Of a DNA stretch of 64,000 nt, positions 46,009-54,812 are shown one piece after another. The translations under genes were made by a program, and so were the position numbers. This DNA comes from Alloscardovia venturai. Its GTDB lineage: Bacteria > Actinomycetota > Actinomycetes > Actinomycetales > Bifidobacteriaceae. The stretch covers positions 59,350 to 123,349 of the forward strand of contig NZ_JBHTHQ010000013.1 in NCBI RefSeq assembly GCF_042676605.1, given 5' to 3'. The stretch's first letter is position 1; every line of letters begins with the position of its first letter. The notes under the pieces are model-generated. The model saw only the letters and a list, made by a program, of their open reading frames with translations. It was not told where the DNA came from and did no database searches.

Positions 46009-46028
46009 CGCCGTTGTGTTTAACGGCG
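46009..46028. terminator. Small hairpin after the Wzt-like gene
   Basis: CGCCGTT at 46009-46015 pairs with AACGGCG at 46022-46028 around six bases. There is no T-run after it, so its termination strength is doubtful. Confidence 0.45.
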
Positions 46029-46086
46029 AATCTACGTAGGCATTTATCGTAATGCTAGTTATACTGGCTATGAGGAGAGGCAACAC

Positions 46087-46872
46087 GTGGTAATAACGGA
46101 AAATTCTCAAACTGCAGGGCCTCCTCTCGAAGTTTTGTCTCAACGTGAGGTCTATCACGAGCAGGGCGGAGCTGACTTCACCGTAACCGAGGTTCAAGCG
46201 CGCGTGAAAGCTACCGGCGAAGCTGTGCAGTTCAACGTTGTAGACGTCAAGAACGGTGCTGTGGGTGCGGTGTGCGTGGCTGAGCGGACTGGCTCTAACT
46301 CTGGCTCTGAAGGTGAGGATAAGGATATCGCCAGCATTGCCAGTGGGTGTACTGATGGGACTGACCGCCCTCGCAGTTTATCGCACTGTCAGCTGCTCAT
46401 TGGGCATCACTGGCGAGTAGCGACGAATGAGTTTGCGTGGGAATTTCCGCGTGGTATGGGCGAGTCTCTCAGACCTGAGGAGATTACTATGGCTGGCGAG
46501 ACTAGTGGAGTTGGCGAAGCTAGCGAAACGCCTGCGCAGACAGCTCTTCGAGAGTTTCGCGAGGAAACGGGCATTTCGGTACCGGAGAGTGCGGTAACGG
46601 TATGGCAGACGATACATGCGGATTCAGGGTTGCTTGCTGGGGCTATAGCAGTTGCGAACATTCGCGTGGACGAGTCTGTGCTTGACTCGTCTAAATCGAT
46701 GAATGTTGAGTGCTCGCAATCTATGCTTCAAAGTGACTGGGAGCTGGGAGATAGCTTACGCTGGGTGAGTGTAAACGATTTCGAATCAATGATTGCGCGT
46801 GGCGAAATTACCGATGGCATTACGCTCGCTGCATACACTATCTGGAAGTTGCGACGAGGTGCTAAGTCTTAG
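46087..46872 (+). CDS. Nudix hydrolase with an insertion
   Basis: Nudix hydrolase of 261 residues. The Nudix box fits the pattern exactly, with Gly, Glu and REFREETGI around GVGEASETPAQTAL. A Ser/Glu/Gly/Asp-rich insertion of about 30 residues precedes the core's second strand. GAGGAGAGG lies 7 bp before GTG 46087, so a GTG start is well supported. ADP-ribose or nucleotide-sugar pyrophosphatase activity is typical; the substrate is not predictable here. Confidence 0.86.
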   Translation: MVITENSQTAGPPLEVLSQREVYHEQGGADFTVTEVQARVKATGEAVQFNVVDVKNGAVGAVCVAERTGSNSGSEGEDKDIASIASGCTDGTDRPRSLSHCQLLIGHHWRVATNEFAWEFPRGMGESLRPEEITMAGETSGVGEASETPAQTALREFREETGISVPESAVTVWQTIHADSGLLAGAIAVANIRVDESVLDSSKSMNVECSQSMLQSDWELGDSLRWVSVNDFESMIARGEITDGITLAAYTIWKLRRGAKS

Positions 46873-46961
46873 CAGCTCGCTGTGGGGAAGGCAATATCGC
46901 TTGTATCTTAGTGTGTTTGAGTGCTAATTGGCTCATGTAGCTGAGCGATTCGTTACAGTAT

Positions 46962-48575
46962 CTAGAACTGTGCGAAGAACGTACGCGGACCTCTATGAAA
47001 TTCCATAAGATTTCGGATGAGGTCTATTATTTCTGGTCCGACTGAAATTAAGAAGGCGATTCCCACAGAGAGAGTCGCGCCATTCGTCCCGTCAAACTGG
47101 AATTTGTCAATAAACCATCCTGCAACCGCGAGGATAATTGCAATTATTCCTCTCACTATAGTCGACCTAACCTCGTTCGTTCGGTCCACTTGGTTTGCTG
47201 CCATCTTTACGGCGTAGTCAAGCTCGCGTGCGGCAGCTTGTTTTTGCGTATTTTGTGCATTTCGCCACTTTGAAATCGTGGAACGTGACGTGTACAAAAG
47301 GTTTGTGAAATAGACAGCTGGCATTTCTGCAAAAAACTCAGTGGTTTCTCCGTGAATGGCGGCAAAACCAGTCAACTTTTCGTTTTGCGTGTCGAGATAT
47401 GCACAATATTTCTGCGTAAAAGTGTTGAGTGTTGGCATTGGCTGGGAGCGAGACAAGCGCGATGCCGGTAGCGCGTGTATTGTGCGTGAAATGAGTGATG
47501 AGAGGGGAGAAGTAGGTGTATTTTCTGGATTTTGTGCTTTTTGCGTGTTTTGTGCAGTTTGGACAGTCATTAGCACACAGTGATACTGATTTGCAAGTGT
47601 CATTTGGTAAGCATATTGATATAAATCGCGTGCATACTGGTGGGCTTCTGAGCGCGAATTGTATGATTTAGTGCGAAAAGCTGCATTGAGCGCGCTGAAG
47701 ACTTTGCTTCGCTGCGGATGAGTTAGAATAGTTGCTATTTCTTGAGGAGAAACGTAGGTTTTCTCGTCTTCAGAAAGGACTTGACGAATAGCTTCCTCTT
47801 TGAGTTCTTCTGGAATTTTTGCAAGTTGCGACGCAAAATCAAACTTGCCAATGGTTGTGTCGGCTGGTACGAAAATGACAGTTCCCATTTCGCATGCATG
47901 TATCCATTCTTCCCACCGCCTTGCGAGTAGCGATAAACTGCCCTTCTTGAGCTGATAGGTTTTTTCGAGGGCTTGAGCAATCAATTTTGTGCAGTTTGGT
48001 GCATTACGTAAGTTGTGTGGCAAACGTGCTGGGCTACTTGGACAGGACCTCGCTTGTTGATATAAATCAGGGCTGGCAGTGAGCGCTGAAGGTTCGAATT
48101 CAGAGTTGATGTAACGATGCCCATCTCGTTCCACAGTGAAACTCGAGATGAGGGCATCGACAAGAGAGCTATGTGCACCTGAAAATGTGCGGATATGCAG
48201 TGCAGGCTTATCTTTAAATGAAAGGCCGAGCAACGCATTGATTGATTCGGGGCCAAAGGCGAGGAAAAATGGACCGTCGAGCACTTCTTGATAGGTTAAA
48301 GTGATGGTCTCATTGGTGATGTATGCCGTTCTTAAAATTTTTGCAAAATAGCACGTGATATTAGAGTTGTTTGCGATGAGGAAATCGCATATGTGCGAGG
48401 ACTCATCCCACAGGTCAGCCGAATTGCGGTGATGCTTGTACAAAAAATCAGCGGTGAAGGTGCGCCACATGGTTGCTTGCTCTGCGGAGTCAAGATTGCT
48501 GATACGGATTCCAGAAATCTCGGCAGAATCCGTTGCTTCTCCACTATTTTGTGCAGAACGATACGTTTTTCTCAT
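46962..48575 (-). CDS. Unknown protein with C-terminal membrane helices, N-terminus from a repeat element
   Basis: Protein of 537 residues that I do not recognise. Most is soluble and possibly helical, and two hydrophobic segments lie near the end (about 470-520). The first codons (reading RKTYRSAQN after Met) come from a palindromic repeat unit at 48545-48622. Three further half-site-like motifs lie inside the gene near 47984, 47548 and 47250, all in one orientation, and two of them also encode AQN. TATACT lies 6 nt before the ATG, with TTGGAA 17 bp upstream, so a leaderless promoter is likely. The function is unknown; with so many repeat pieces, the gene may be evolving quickly. Confidence 0.7.
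   Translation of the reverse strand: MRKTYRSAQNSGEATDSAEISGIRISNLDSAEQATMWRTFTADFLYKHHRNSADLWDESSHICDFLIANNSNITCYFAKILRTAYITNETITLTYQEVLDGPFFLAFGPESINALLGLSFKDKPALHIRTFSGAHSSLVDALISSFTVERDGHRYINSEFEPSALTASPDLYQQARSCPSSPARLPHNLRNAPNCTKLIAQALEKTYQLKKGSLSLLARRWEEWIHACEMGTVIFVPADTTIGKFDFASQLAKIPEELKEEAIRQVLSEDEKTYVSPQEIATILTHPQRSKVFSALNAAFRTKSYNSRSEAHQYARDLYQYAYQMTLANQYHCVLMTVQTAQNTQKAQNPENTPTSPLSSLISRTIHALPASRLSRSQPMPTLNTFTQKYCAYLDTQNEKLTGFAAIHGETTEFFAEMPAVYFTNLLYTSRSTISKWRNAQNTQKQAAARELDYAVKMAANQVDRTNEVRSTIVRGIIAIILAVAGWFIDKFQFDGTNGATLSVGIAFLISVGPEIIDLIRNLMEFHRGPRTFFAQF
47250..47278 (+). repeat. Half-site-like copy inside the unknown gene
   Basis: ATTTTGTGCATTTCGCCACT matches the half-site in its first nine bases and loosely after that. 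On the gene's strand it encodes AQN in the same phase as the start copy. It is degenerate and could be chance. Confidence 0.4.
47548..47572 (+). repeat. Half-site copy inside the unknown gene
   Basis: GTTTTGTGCAGTTTGGACAG matches the half-site well. It encodes TAQN in the unknown protein, with a second GCACAAAAT 15 bases further on giving KAQN. Confidence 0.55.
47984..48010 (+). repeat. Half-site copy inside the unknown gene, other phase
   Basis: ATTTTGTGCAGTTTGGTGCA matches the half-site for about 15 bases. It is read in a different phase, giving NCTKL, so it does not follow the AQN rule. Confidence 0.5.
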
Positions 48576-48622
48576 GAATTTAGTATAAACAGAGTCTCAA
48601 AACGTTCCAACTTGCACAAAAT
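48545..48622. repeat. Palindromic repeat unit, copy 2 (78 bp), overlapping a start codon
   Basis: The left half begins TATTTTGTGCAGAACGATAC; the right half on the other strand begins TATTTTGTGCAAGTTGGAAC. The unit holds the promoter-like TTGGAA/TATACT pair and the first ten codons of the minus-strand gene at 46962. Confidence 0.85.
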
Positions 48623-48802
48623 ACAGCAAAAAGGCAAATTAAAAGGCTGAAACTCATAAGCGAGCATCAGCCTAGATTGCTTTAAATTGTGAGAAGTCGT
48701 AATGGTTCCAGTACGAGCATCAAAGAGATTAAACTAAGATGGGTTCATCGTGCATCACGTCTCACACACCACACGTCACGCGTTACGCAAGTAGAGCCGG
48801 CC

Positions 48803-50008
48803 CTACTGTAGCAGTGGTTTCACCTGTTTTTCGTATGCGATGAGAGCGGTGTTGATGACTTGGTGCATATCGTAGTATGCGTAGGTCCCAAGGCGTCCGC
48901 CAAACACGACTTGTGGCTCTGCAGCAGCGCGCTCCTTGTACTGTGCGTACAGTTCTTTGTCTGCATCGGTATTGATTGGATAATATGGCTCATCACCGCG
49001 TTCAGCAAAGCGCGAATACTCTTCCCAGACGACCGTCTTGCGCGGATTCTGCTGCTCGCGACGCTCTGGGTTGAAGTTCTTGAATTCGATGGCGCGGGTA
49101 TACGGCACATCAGCATCGGCGTAGTTCATTACTGGAACGCCAAAGTGATCTTCCTCGTCGTAGCGGACTTCCTTAAAGTCGACGGTGCGCCACTTGAGCT
49201 CGCCTAGTTCATAATTGAAGTATTTATCGACTGGACCAGTGTAAATGACTGGCACTGTGCCCACGAGTTTACCCTTGGAATATGGCTGATTTTCATCGAA
49301 GAAATCAACTCCGAGAGTGACGGTAATGCGATCGGAGTCAATCATGTTTTCCATCCAGCGGGTGTACCCGTCTGCAGGGAGCCCCTCGTAAGTGTCCTTA
49401 AAGTAGCGGTTATCATAATTGAAACGTACTGGGAGACGACGAATGATGGAAGCTGGAAGATCGGATGGATCAGTCTGCCATTGCTTGCCGGTGTAATTGC
49501 GGATGAACGCGTTGTAAAGCGGCTCGCCGATGAGCTTCTTGCCCTGCTCGTCGAGATTCTGTGGTTCTTCGATGTGTGCAAACTCTCCAGCCTGCTGTTC
49601 GATGAGGCGCTTGGCTTCTTCCGGTGTGTATGCAGCGTGGAAGAACTGATTGATGGTACCGAGGTTGACAGGCAGCGGGAAAACTTCGCCGTCGTGTGTG
49701 GTGTACACGCGGTGCACGTAATTCGTGAATTTGCTGAAACGATTCACGTATTCCCATACACGGTCGTTGGAGGTGTGGAAGAGGTGTGCGCCGTACTTGT
49801 GAATTTCTGCGCCAGTCTCTTTATCGAAGTATGAGTACGCGTTTCCACCGATGTGGTCGCGGATATCAATGATGTGAACGGTCTTGTCGGTATGCTCTGT
49901 AATCTGCTGAGCGGTGACCAGACCAAACAATCCTGCGCCAACGATAACGACGTCAGCCTCAACTGGATTTTCGCCTGTAACGTCTGCTGCATTCCGCACA
50001 TTTGCCAT
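48803..50008 (-). CDS. glf: UDP-galactopyranose mutase
   Basis: Flavoenzyme of 401 residues that interconverts UDP-galactopyranose and UDP-galactofuranose. VVIVGAGLFGLVTAQ binds FAD; HIIDIRDHIGGNAYSY and KYGAHLFHTSNDRVWEYVN-type motifs are characteristic, the latter containing the conserved His/Tyr residues. Length is normal for the family. Start ATG 50008 has GGAAAGG upstream. It indicates that the organism makes a galactofuranose-containing glycan, in keeping with the GlfT-like transferases at 29608 and 37359. Confidence 0.95.
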   Translation of the reverse strand: MANVRNAADVTGENPVEADVVIVGAGLFGLVTAQQITEHTDKTVHIIDIRDHIGGNAYSYFDKETGAEIHKYGAHLFHTSNDRVWEYVNRFSKFTNYVHRVYTTHDGEVFPLPVNLGTINQFFHAAYTPEEAKRLIEQQAGEFAHIEEPQNLDEQGKKLIGEPLYNAFIRNYTGKQWQTDPSDLPASIIRRLPVRFNYDNRYFKDTYEGLPADGYTRWMENMIDSDRITVTLGVDFFDENQPYSKGKLVGTVPVIYTGPVDKYFNYELGELKWRTVDFKEVRYDEEDHFGVPVMNYADADVPYTRAIEFKNFNPERREQQNPRKTVVWEEYSRFAERGDEPYYPINTDADKELYAQYKERAAAEPQVVFGGRLGTYAYYDMHQVINTALIAYEKQVKPLLQ

Positions 50009-50120
50009 GGTTGGGGAGCCTTTCCTTCAATGAATGCCTGTTAGACGTCATTTTAGCGGCAAGGCTGTATGGAAATATGTGGAAAATCGAGAGAGTTTAT
50101 GGTCGTCGCAGCATTCTCTG

Positions 50121-50204
50121 ACACTTTTGTGCAGGTTGGAACATTTTTTAAGCCTATTTCCGATTAGACAGTGATAAAAACGTTTCAACTTGCACAAAAA
50201 GTGT
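50121..50204. repeat. Palindromic repeat unit, copy 3 (84 bp with outer pairing)
   Basis: The left half reads ACACTTTTGTGCAGGTTGGA and the right half on the other strand ACACTTTTTGTGCAAGTTGA, so pairing extends outward beyond the usual end. The loop is about 28 bases. It lies between two divergent genes, so it cannot be acting as a terminator for either. Confidence 0.88.
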
Positions 50205-50326
50205 AAAAAGCAAAGGAGAAAACCAAATTTTCTTCTTTCTCTTCCTATTACTTTTTGTTTCCTCTCCAGCAATCCTCATCCCATACCATCTCATCCATCC
50301 TTCTGATTACGCGGCTGGATATATCT

Positions 50327-50336
50327 GGGGGGGGGG
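50327..50336. repeat. G10 homopolymer upstream of the dehydratase
   Basis: Ten consecutive G, followed by six A, end 44 bp before the ATG at 50381 and about 32 bp before a -10-like TACACT. It would sit just above a -35 region. Runs this long are prone to slipped-strand length change. Confidence 0.9.
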
Positions 50337-50380
50337 AAAAAATTCTCTAAGCAATCCCACTCCATCACTACACTGAACGT

Positions 50381-51388
50381 ATGCACACTCTTCTCGTTAC
50401 AGGCGGCGCTGGTTTCATCGGCTCGAATTTTGTGCGTTATGTAAGTGCTCATGCACCGCATATTCGCATGATTGTGCTTGATGCATTGACATACGCCGGA
50501 AATATCGCGAACCTAGACGGGGTAAAGAATGTGGAATTTGTTCACGGCTCCATTACCGACGAAAAACTCGTAGATTCATTGATGAGTCGAGTTGATACGG
50601 TAGTGCATTTTGCTGCAGAATCACACAATGATAGAGCAATTACTCAGCCGCGCATTTTTTTTGAAACAAATGTTATGGGCACGTTGATTTTGCTGCAAGC
50701 GGCAGTAAAATACGACGTGAGATTTCATCATATTTCTACTGATGAGGTCTTTGGGGATACGGCGTTAGATTCGACGGAAAAATTCACTGAGTCGAGCTCG
50801 TACAAACCGTCTTCTCCATACGCAGCGTCGAAAGCGGCCTCGGACCACATGGTTCGCGCATGGGTGCGGACGTACGGTTTGAGAGCCACTATTTCCAACT
50901 GTTCAAATAATTATGGACCTTTTCAGCATATTGAAAAATTTATTCCGCGAGCCATTACGAACGCTTTATGTGGCTTGCCAATTAAGCTCTATGGCGATGG
51001 TCTCGCGGTGCGCGATTGGATTCATGTGGAAGATCAATGTAGTGCAATATGGGAAATTTTGCAGAATGGTCATATCGGTCAGACATATCTCGTTGGCGCA
51101 AATTGCACAATAAACAATGCACATGTAGTGAATATGTTAGAGGAGATTCTGCCGCAATACTGCGGTGAGCAAAAAATTACGGTGGAGCATGTGCGTGACC
51201 GTCTTGGGGCGGATCGGCGCTATGCATTAGACCCTCATAAAATCGTCGAAGAGCTTGGCTGGAAAGCGAAGCATACGGATTTTCGCAAAGGACTATCTCA
51301 AACGGTTGAGTGGTATGCGAATCATCAAGACTGGTGGGAAGCTTACAAACCTGATGTCGAGCGCAGTTATGCAAATTTAGGGCAGTGA
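50381..51388 (+). CDS. rfbB: dTDP-glucose 4,6-dehydratase
   Basis: Extended SDR of 335 residues that turns dTDP-glucose into dTDP-4-keto-6-deoxyglucose, the first step towards dTDP-rhamnose. TGGAGFIGSN binds NAD; AAESHNDRAI, STDEVFGD and the Tyr-x-x-x-Lys in YAASK are the family motifs. No rfbA, rfbC or rfbD lies in the window. The start has no ribosome site; TACACT lies 6 nt before the ATG, and a G10 tract sits upstream. Confidence 0.92.
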   Translation: MHTLLVTGGAGFIGSNFVRYVSAHAPHIRMIVLDALTYAGNIANLDGVKNVEFVHGSITDEKLVDSLMSRVDTVVHFAAESHNDRAITQPRIFFETNVMGTLILLQAAVKYDVRFHHISTDEVFGDTALDSTEKFTESSSYKPSSPYAASKAASDHMVRAWVRTYGLRATISNCSNNYGPFQHIEKFIPRAITNALCGLPIKLYGDGLAVRDWIHVEDQCSAIWEILQNGHIGQTYLVGANCTINNAHVVNMLEEILPQYCGEQKITVEHVRDRLGADRRYALDPHKIVEELGWKAKHTDFRKGLSQTVEWYANHQDWWEAYKPDVERSYANLGQ

Positions 51389-51510
51389 TTATTGATTATG
51401 AAGTGTAAGCAACATTTTGAGGTGTCAAATTGCATAAAACACGCTCAGAATCGAGAAACAAAAGCGAGAGAAACCGGTGAGAAAATTTCGAGGGAGGAAG
51501 AGGAAATCGC

Positions 51511-52359
51511 ATGAGTAAAGCGCGTCGCCCTTGGCAAACGGGCATTTTGTGGCTTCTTGCTGTCGTGCTCATTGGGGCTTTTGTTTTTGCTACCACGAAT
51601 TTAGTGCGTTGGCAAAGAGAAATCCGTAATGCGCAAATATCCCAGAGTACTACGTATAAGAAATTTAGCTTTGACCCGGGATACATCATCTCTGATGAAC
51701 AGTTCTTTGATTCCCAAGCAATGACAACCGCCGAAATTCAGAGTTTTCTTGATGATAAAGGCACTCTCTGTTCCGGCTCAACATGCATAAAAAATGCAGA
51801 ATTTGATGTCGAAGATATGGATGCAGACGCTGAATGTGCTACACGGTATGAAGCTCCGGAGTCTCGGCAGGCTACCGCGGCACAAATAATTAGTGGTGCT
51901 GCTCAGTCGTGCGGAATCAGTCCCAAAGTACTTTTAGTTCTTTTGCAAAAAGAGCAGCATCTTGTGCAATCTGCTACCGCACCGTCGCATACTCAGCTTG
52001 ATGCAGCCACGGGGTTATCTTGCCCGGATACTGCGGACTGCGATGCTCGATATAAAGGATTCTTCAAACAGGTGTATGGTGCTGCTCGCCGGTTCAAGTG
52101 TTATCTGAACCATTCATCGAGCTACCATTATCATTGGAATTCGCTCAATCGCATCCAATATTCACCAAATGTATCGTGCGGTTCCTCAGACGTGTACATT
52201 TATAACAAAGCTACGGCGCTGTTGTACATCTATACGCCCTATCAGCCAAATAAAGCTGCTCTTGAGTCAGGCGATGGTGAGGGGGATGAATGCTCGTCGT
52301 ATGGGAATCGTAATTTTTCTATCATTTATAACCAATTTTTCGGCTCGCCGGTGAAATGA
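51511..52359 (+). CDS. Membrane-anchored protein with lysozyme-like segment
   Basis: Protein of 282 residues with one N-terminal helix (about 10-30), the rest outside the cell. ISPKVLLVLLQKEQHLV, after a helix starting TAAQIISGAAQ, resembles the catalytic-Glu helix of lytic transglycosylases, but the similarity is short. Eight or more cysteines probably form disulfides. In databases such proteins are often labelled hemagglutinin; that name says little. GAGGAAAT precedes the ATG. A peptidoglycan-related role is a guess. Confidence 0.7.
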   Translation: MSKARRPWQTGILWLLAVVLIGAFVFATTNLVRWQREIRNAQISQSTTYKKFSFDPGYIISDEQFFDSQAMTTAEIQSFLDDKGTLCSGSTCIKNAEFDVEDMDADAECATRYEAPESRQATAAQIISGAAQSCGISPKVLLVLLQKEQHLVQSATAPSHTQLDAATGLSCPDTADCDARYKGFFKQVYGAARRFKCYLNHSSSYHYHWNSLNRIQYSPNVSCGSSDVYIYNKATALLYIYTPYQPNKAALESGDGEGDECSSYGNRNFSIIYNQFFGSPVK

Positions 52360-52825
52360 AATCACAAGCAAGTTGACTCGGCGCGCGGGTATTGCGGATA
52401 TGAAGTGCCAAGCGCGGTTAATGGTTACTAGAGGTGTGTGCTGCTGGGGTATACGTGAGCTAATGAGCTAAATTAGAGGAGTAAATAGTGTGTTTCCCTA
52501 TTGCTTTTTCGAAGTTTTGTGCATGATGATACGTTTTGAGGCTCATTTTGAGGTGTATCGAGCGAAATTACGTTGCAACTTGCACAAAAAGGGAAAGACT
52601 GCATATAAAGCCATAAAACAAGAAAACTGCAAGCAAGATATTAAAAAGTGTTTTCGTCTCGTTTGACTAGTATTATGGACACGTTGTTCTTGAAACGAGG
52701 AGGGCGGCGACGTCGTTGACACACCACTAGAATTAGTTGGATTCGCTCGTTTCCAGAGACACGCGAGTATACACATTCTCCTGCTGCAGAAGGTCTGCAG
52801 CCGATTAGTCCGAAGGAGGTGGGTG
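52360..52825. other. Intergenic region and rpsF leader
   Basis: This 466-bp gap holds a palindromic repeat unit (52515-52590), then a probable promoter area near TAGTATTAT (about 52668-52676) and a leader before rpsF. A 12-codon GTG ORF with a good ribosome site begins at 52489 and runs into the repeat; I give it little weight. The hairpin CTGCAG-AAGGT-CTGCAG followed by CCG at 52784-52803 could be part of an S6:S18 leader motif, which would allow feedback control; not proven. Confidence 0.4.
52515..52590. repeat. Palindromic repeat unit, copy 4
   Basis: The left half is TTTTGTGCATGATGATACGT; the right half on the other strand begins TTTTGTGCAAGTTGCAACGT. The loop holds about 30 bases. It lies far upstream of rpsF. 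Confidence 0.82.
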
Positions 52826-53122
52826 ATGTCTGCTCATAAGTACGAACTCATGCTCATTGCTGATCCAGAGATGGACGAGCGTGCTGTAAAGAAGTTGGTT
52901 GATACCTACATGGAAACCGTCACCAACGAAAAGGGAACTGTCGATAATGTCGACATTTGGGGCCGTCGTAAGTTGGCTTATGAAATTGCGGGTAAGAACG
53001 AGGGCAATTATGCTGTAGTTAATTACACTGCTGAGCCAGCAACGAGCGACGAACTTGATCGTTTGCTTAACCTTAACGAATCCATCGTGCGTACCAAGAT
53101 TCTTCGTACCGACGCTGAGTAA
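52826..53122 (+). CDS. rpsF: 30S ribosomal protein S6
   Basis: Ribosomal protein S6 of 98 residues, with the typical HKYELMLI start and KKLAYEI-like core (here RRKLAYEI). ATG 52826 follows AAGGAGG at 52813-52819; a GTG three bases upstream is in frame but less likely. First gene of the S6-SSB-S18-L9 cluster. Confidence 0.97.
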   Translation: MSAHKYELMLIADPEMDERAVKKLVDTYMETVTNEKGTVDNVDIWGRRKLAYEIAGKNEGNYAVVNYTAEPATSDELDRLLNLNESIVRTKILRTDAE

Positions 53123-53205
53123 ATCGTTAATTATTTGTCAATAAACTAGTAAACGTAAAACTTTAGATTTTAACGAAACGTACACGAAACGGATAGTGGT
53201 TAGTT

Positions 53206-53784
53206 ATGGCTGGAGAAACCGTCATCACGGTAGTGGGAAACCTCACTGCAGATCCTGAATTGCGCACGACGAGCAATGGCAGCAAAGTGGTGAATTTCAC
53301 TATTGCTTCCACGCCTCGCACATACAACCGTAATTCTGGACAGTTTGAAGATGGCGATGCACTCTTCTTGCGCTGTTCGTGCTGGGATTCTCAGTACACG
53401 ACTATGGCAAGTAATATTGCGCAGTCTTTAACTAAAGGCATGCGTGTTATTGCCCAAGGAAATCTGACCCAGCGTTCTTATCAGACGCAAAGTGGTGAAT
53501 CTCGCACTGTTGTTGAATTGCGTGTTACCGAGATTGGACCATCGCTGAGCCGCGCCACCGCTTCTGTAAATCGCATCCAGTCTGGGAATTATTCAGGCGG
53601 GTATAATCGCAACAGCGGATATCAGAGCAACAATACTGCTCCTAACTATTCCAACGGTGCTACTGGGATGAATGCCCAGGTTGGTACTTCTGCTCCGTCA
53701 ACTGATCCTTGGAATGCATCTGATAGCGATGCATCTAGCTTCGGCTCCTTTGGCGGTAATGACGACTTTGGCTCGTTTGAATAA
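53206..53784 (+). CDS. ssb: Single-stranded DNA-binding protein
   Basis: SSB of 192 residues with an N-terminal OB fold (about 1-110) and a Gly/Asn/Ser-rich linker. TVVGNLTADPELR and LRCSCWD belong to the OB fold. The C-terminal tip reads NDDFGSFE; the usual acidic tip ending in Pro-Phe is not present. The acidic residues and Phe remain, so partner binding may differ. It lies between rpsF and rpsR, as is normal. Confidence 0.95.
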   Translation: MAGETVITVVGNLTADPELRTTSNGSKVVNFTIASTPRTYNRNSGQFEDGDALFLRCSCWDSQYTTMASNIAQSLTKGMRVIAQGNLTQRSYQTQSGESRTVVELRVTEIGPSLSRATASVNRIQSGNYSGGYNRNSGYQSNNTAPNYSNGATGMNAQVGTSAPSTDPWNASDSDASSFGSFGGNDDFGSFE

Positions 53785-53852
53785 GCAGGAACGTACTTTC
53801 TCGCTTGGTTTGTCGGGCAAAATCTAGAGTTTAATTTTTAAGGAGTGTGATT

Positions 53853-54101
53853 ATGTCACGCAAAAGGCCTCAGCCACCAGTTAAGCCTTTCAAAAAGAAG
53901 CCAAACCCATTGAAGGCTGCAAAGATTACCGAAATCGATTATAAGGACGTTGCATTGCTGCGCAAGTTCATCTCTGATCGTGGCAAGATTCGTTCCCGTC
54001 GCATCACTGGCGTAACTGTACAGGAACAGCGCAAGATTGCACGTGCTATCAAGAATGCACGTGAGATGGCTTTGCTTCCTTACGCAACCAATGGTCGCTA
54101 A
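53853..54101 (+). CDS. rpsR: 30S ribosomal protein S18
   Basis: Ribosomal protein S18 of 82 residues, with IDYKDVALLRKFISDRGKI typical of the family. ATG 53853 follows AAGGAG at 53840-53845; the GTG at 53847 is too close. It sits 68 bp after ssb and 18 bp before rplI. Confidence 0.96.
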   Translation: MSRKRPQPPVKPFKKKPNPLKAAKITEIDYKDVALLRKFISDRGKIRSRRITGVTVQEQRKIARAIKNAREMALLPYATNGR

Positions 54102-54119
54102 AGAAAAGAGGAAATTACC

Positions 54120-54572
54120 ATGGCAAAGAACACTAAGGTTATTCTTCTTGACTCAGTTAACGGTCTCGGACAGGCTGGCGACGTTGTAGAAGTATCTGCT
54201 GGTTATGCACGCAACTTCCTTGTGCCACAAGGTCTTGCATTTGCATGGACTAAGGGCGCTGCAGCTCAGATTGAGCAAATGAAGCGCGCGCGTCGTGCTC
54301 TCGCTCTTGCTTCACGTGAGGATGCAGTTGCTGCTAAGGCGCAGATTGACGGCTCTGTCGTAGAGATTGCTGCTAAGGTTTCTGAGTCTGGCAAGCTCTT
54401 CGGCGCTATTGCAGCACCTGAAGTTGCACAGGCTTTGTCCGCAAAGGGCACTCCAGTTTCTGCTAAGGCAGTCGCTGTTGAGAACATTAAGACTACCGGC
54501 GATTTCTCCGCAACGGTACAGTTGCATCCAGAAATTTCTGCGCAGTTTACCGTTAAGGTGGTTGCTGAGTAG
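54120..54572 (+). CDS. rplI: 50S ribosomal protein L9
   Basis: Ribosomal protein L9 of 150 residues, with VILLDSVNGLGQAGDVVEVS at the start and a long connecting helix leading to the C-terminal domain. Length is normal. AAGAGGAAA precedes ATG 54120. A terminator follows at 54665, ending the cluster. Confidence 0.97.
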   Translation: MAKNTKVILLDSVNGLGQAGDVVEVSAGYARNFLVPQGLAFAWTKGAAAQIEQMKRARRALALASREDAVAAKAQIDGSVVEIAAKVSESGKLFGAIAAPEVAQALSAKGTPVSAKAVAVENIKTTGDFSATVQLHPEISAQFTVKVVAE

Positions 54573-54664
54573 TTTATGATCTTCTAACTGCTACGCGAAT
54601 CTGCGCCAAGTATACAAACAGATTTGCCTGCTTGGTTGTGTTCGTGAGAGTTAGAAAGATTTTC

Positions 54665-54719
54665 GACCTGTTTTTTGCATTTTGCGACGCACTGTGCAGA
54701 AAAGCAGGTCTTTTTGTTT
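54665..54719 (+). terminator. Terminator after rplI
   Basis: GACCTG plus a T-rich arm at 54665-54679 pairs with TGCAGAAAAGCAGGTC at 54695-54710, followed by TTTTTGTTTT. Confidence 0.8.
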
Positions 54720-54812
54720 TTGTCCTTACGCTCTTTCCTCTAGTCTTCCTTTCTATCTTACTTGAACTACACTTCACCGCCGAAATTTGTCGTAGAACGT
54801 TGCGGTTTCTAT

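Larger units (their letters stand above)
50009..50380. other. Divergent intergenic region between glf and the dehydratase
   Basis: A 372-bp gap with a palindromic repeat unit (50121-50204), a G10 tract (50327-50336) and a leaderless-type promoter at the dehydratase start (TACACT at 50369-50374). I find no small gene in it. Confidence 0.6.
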
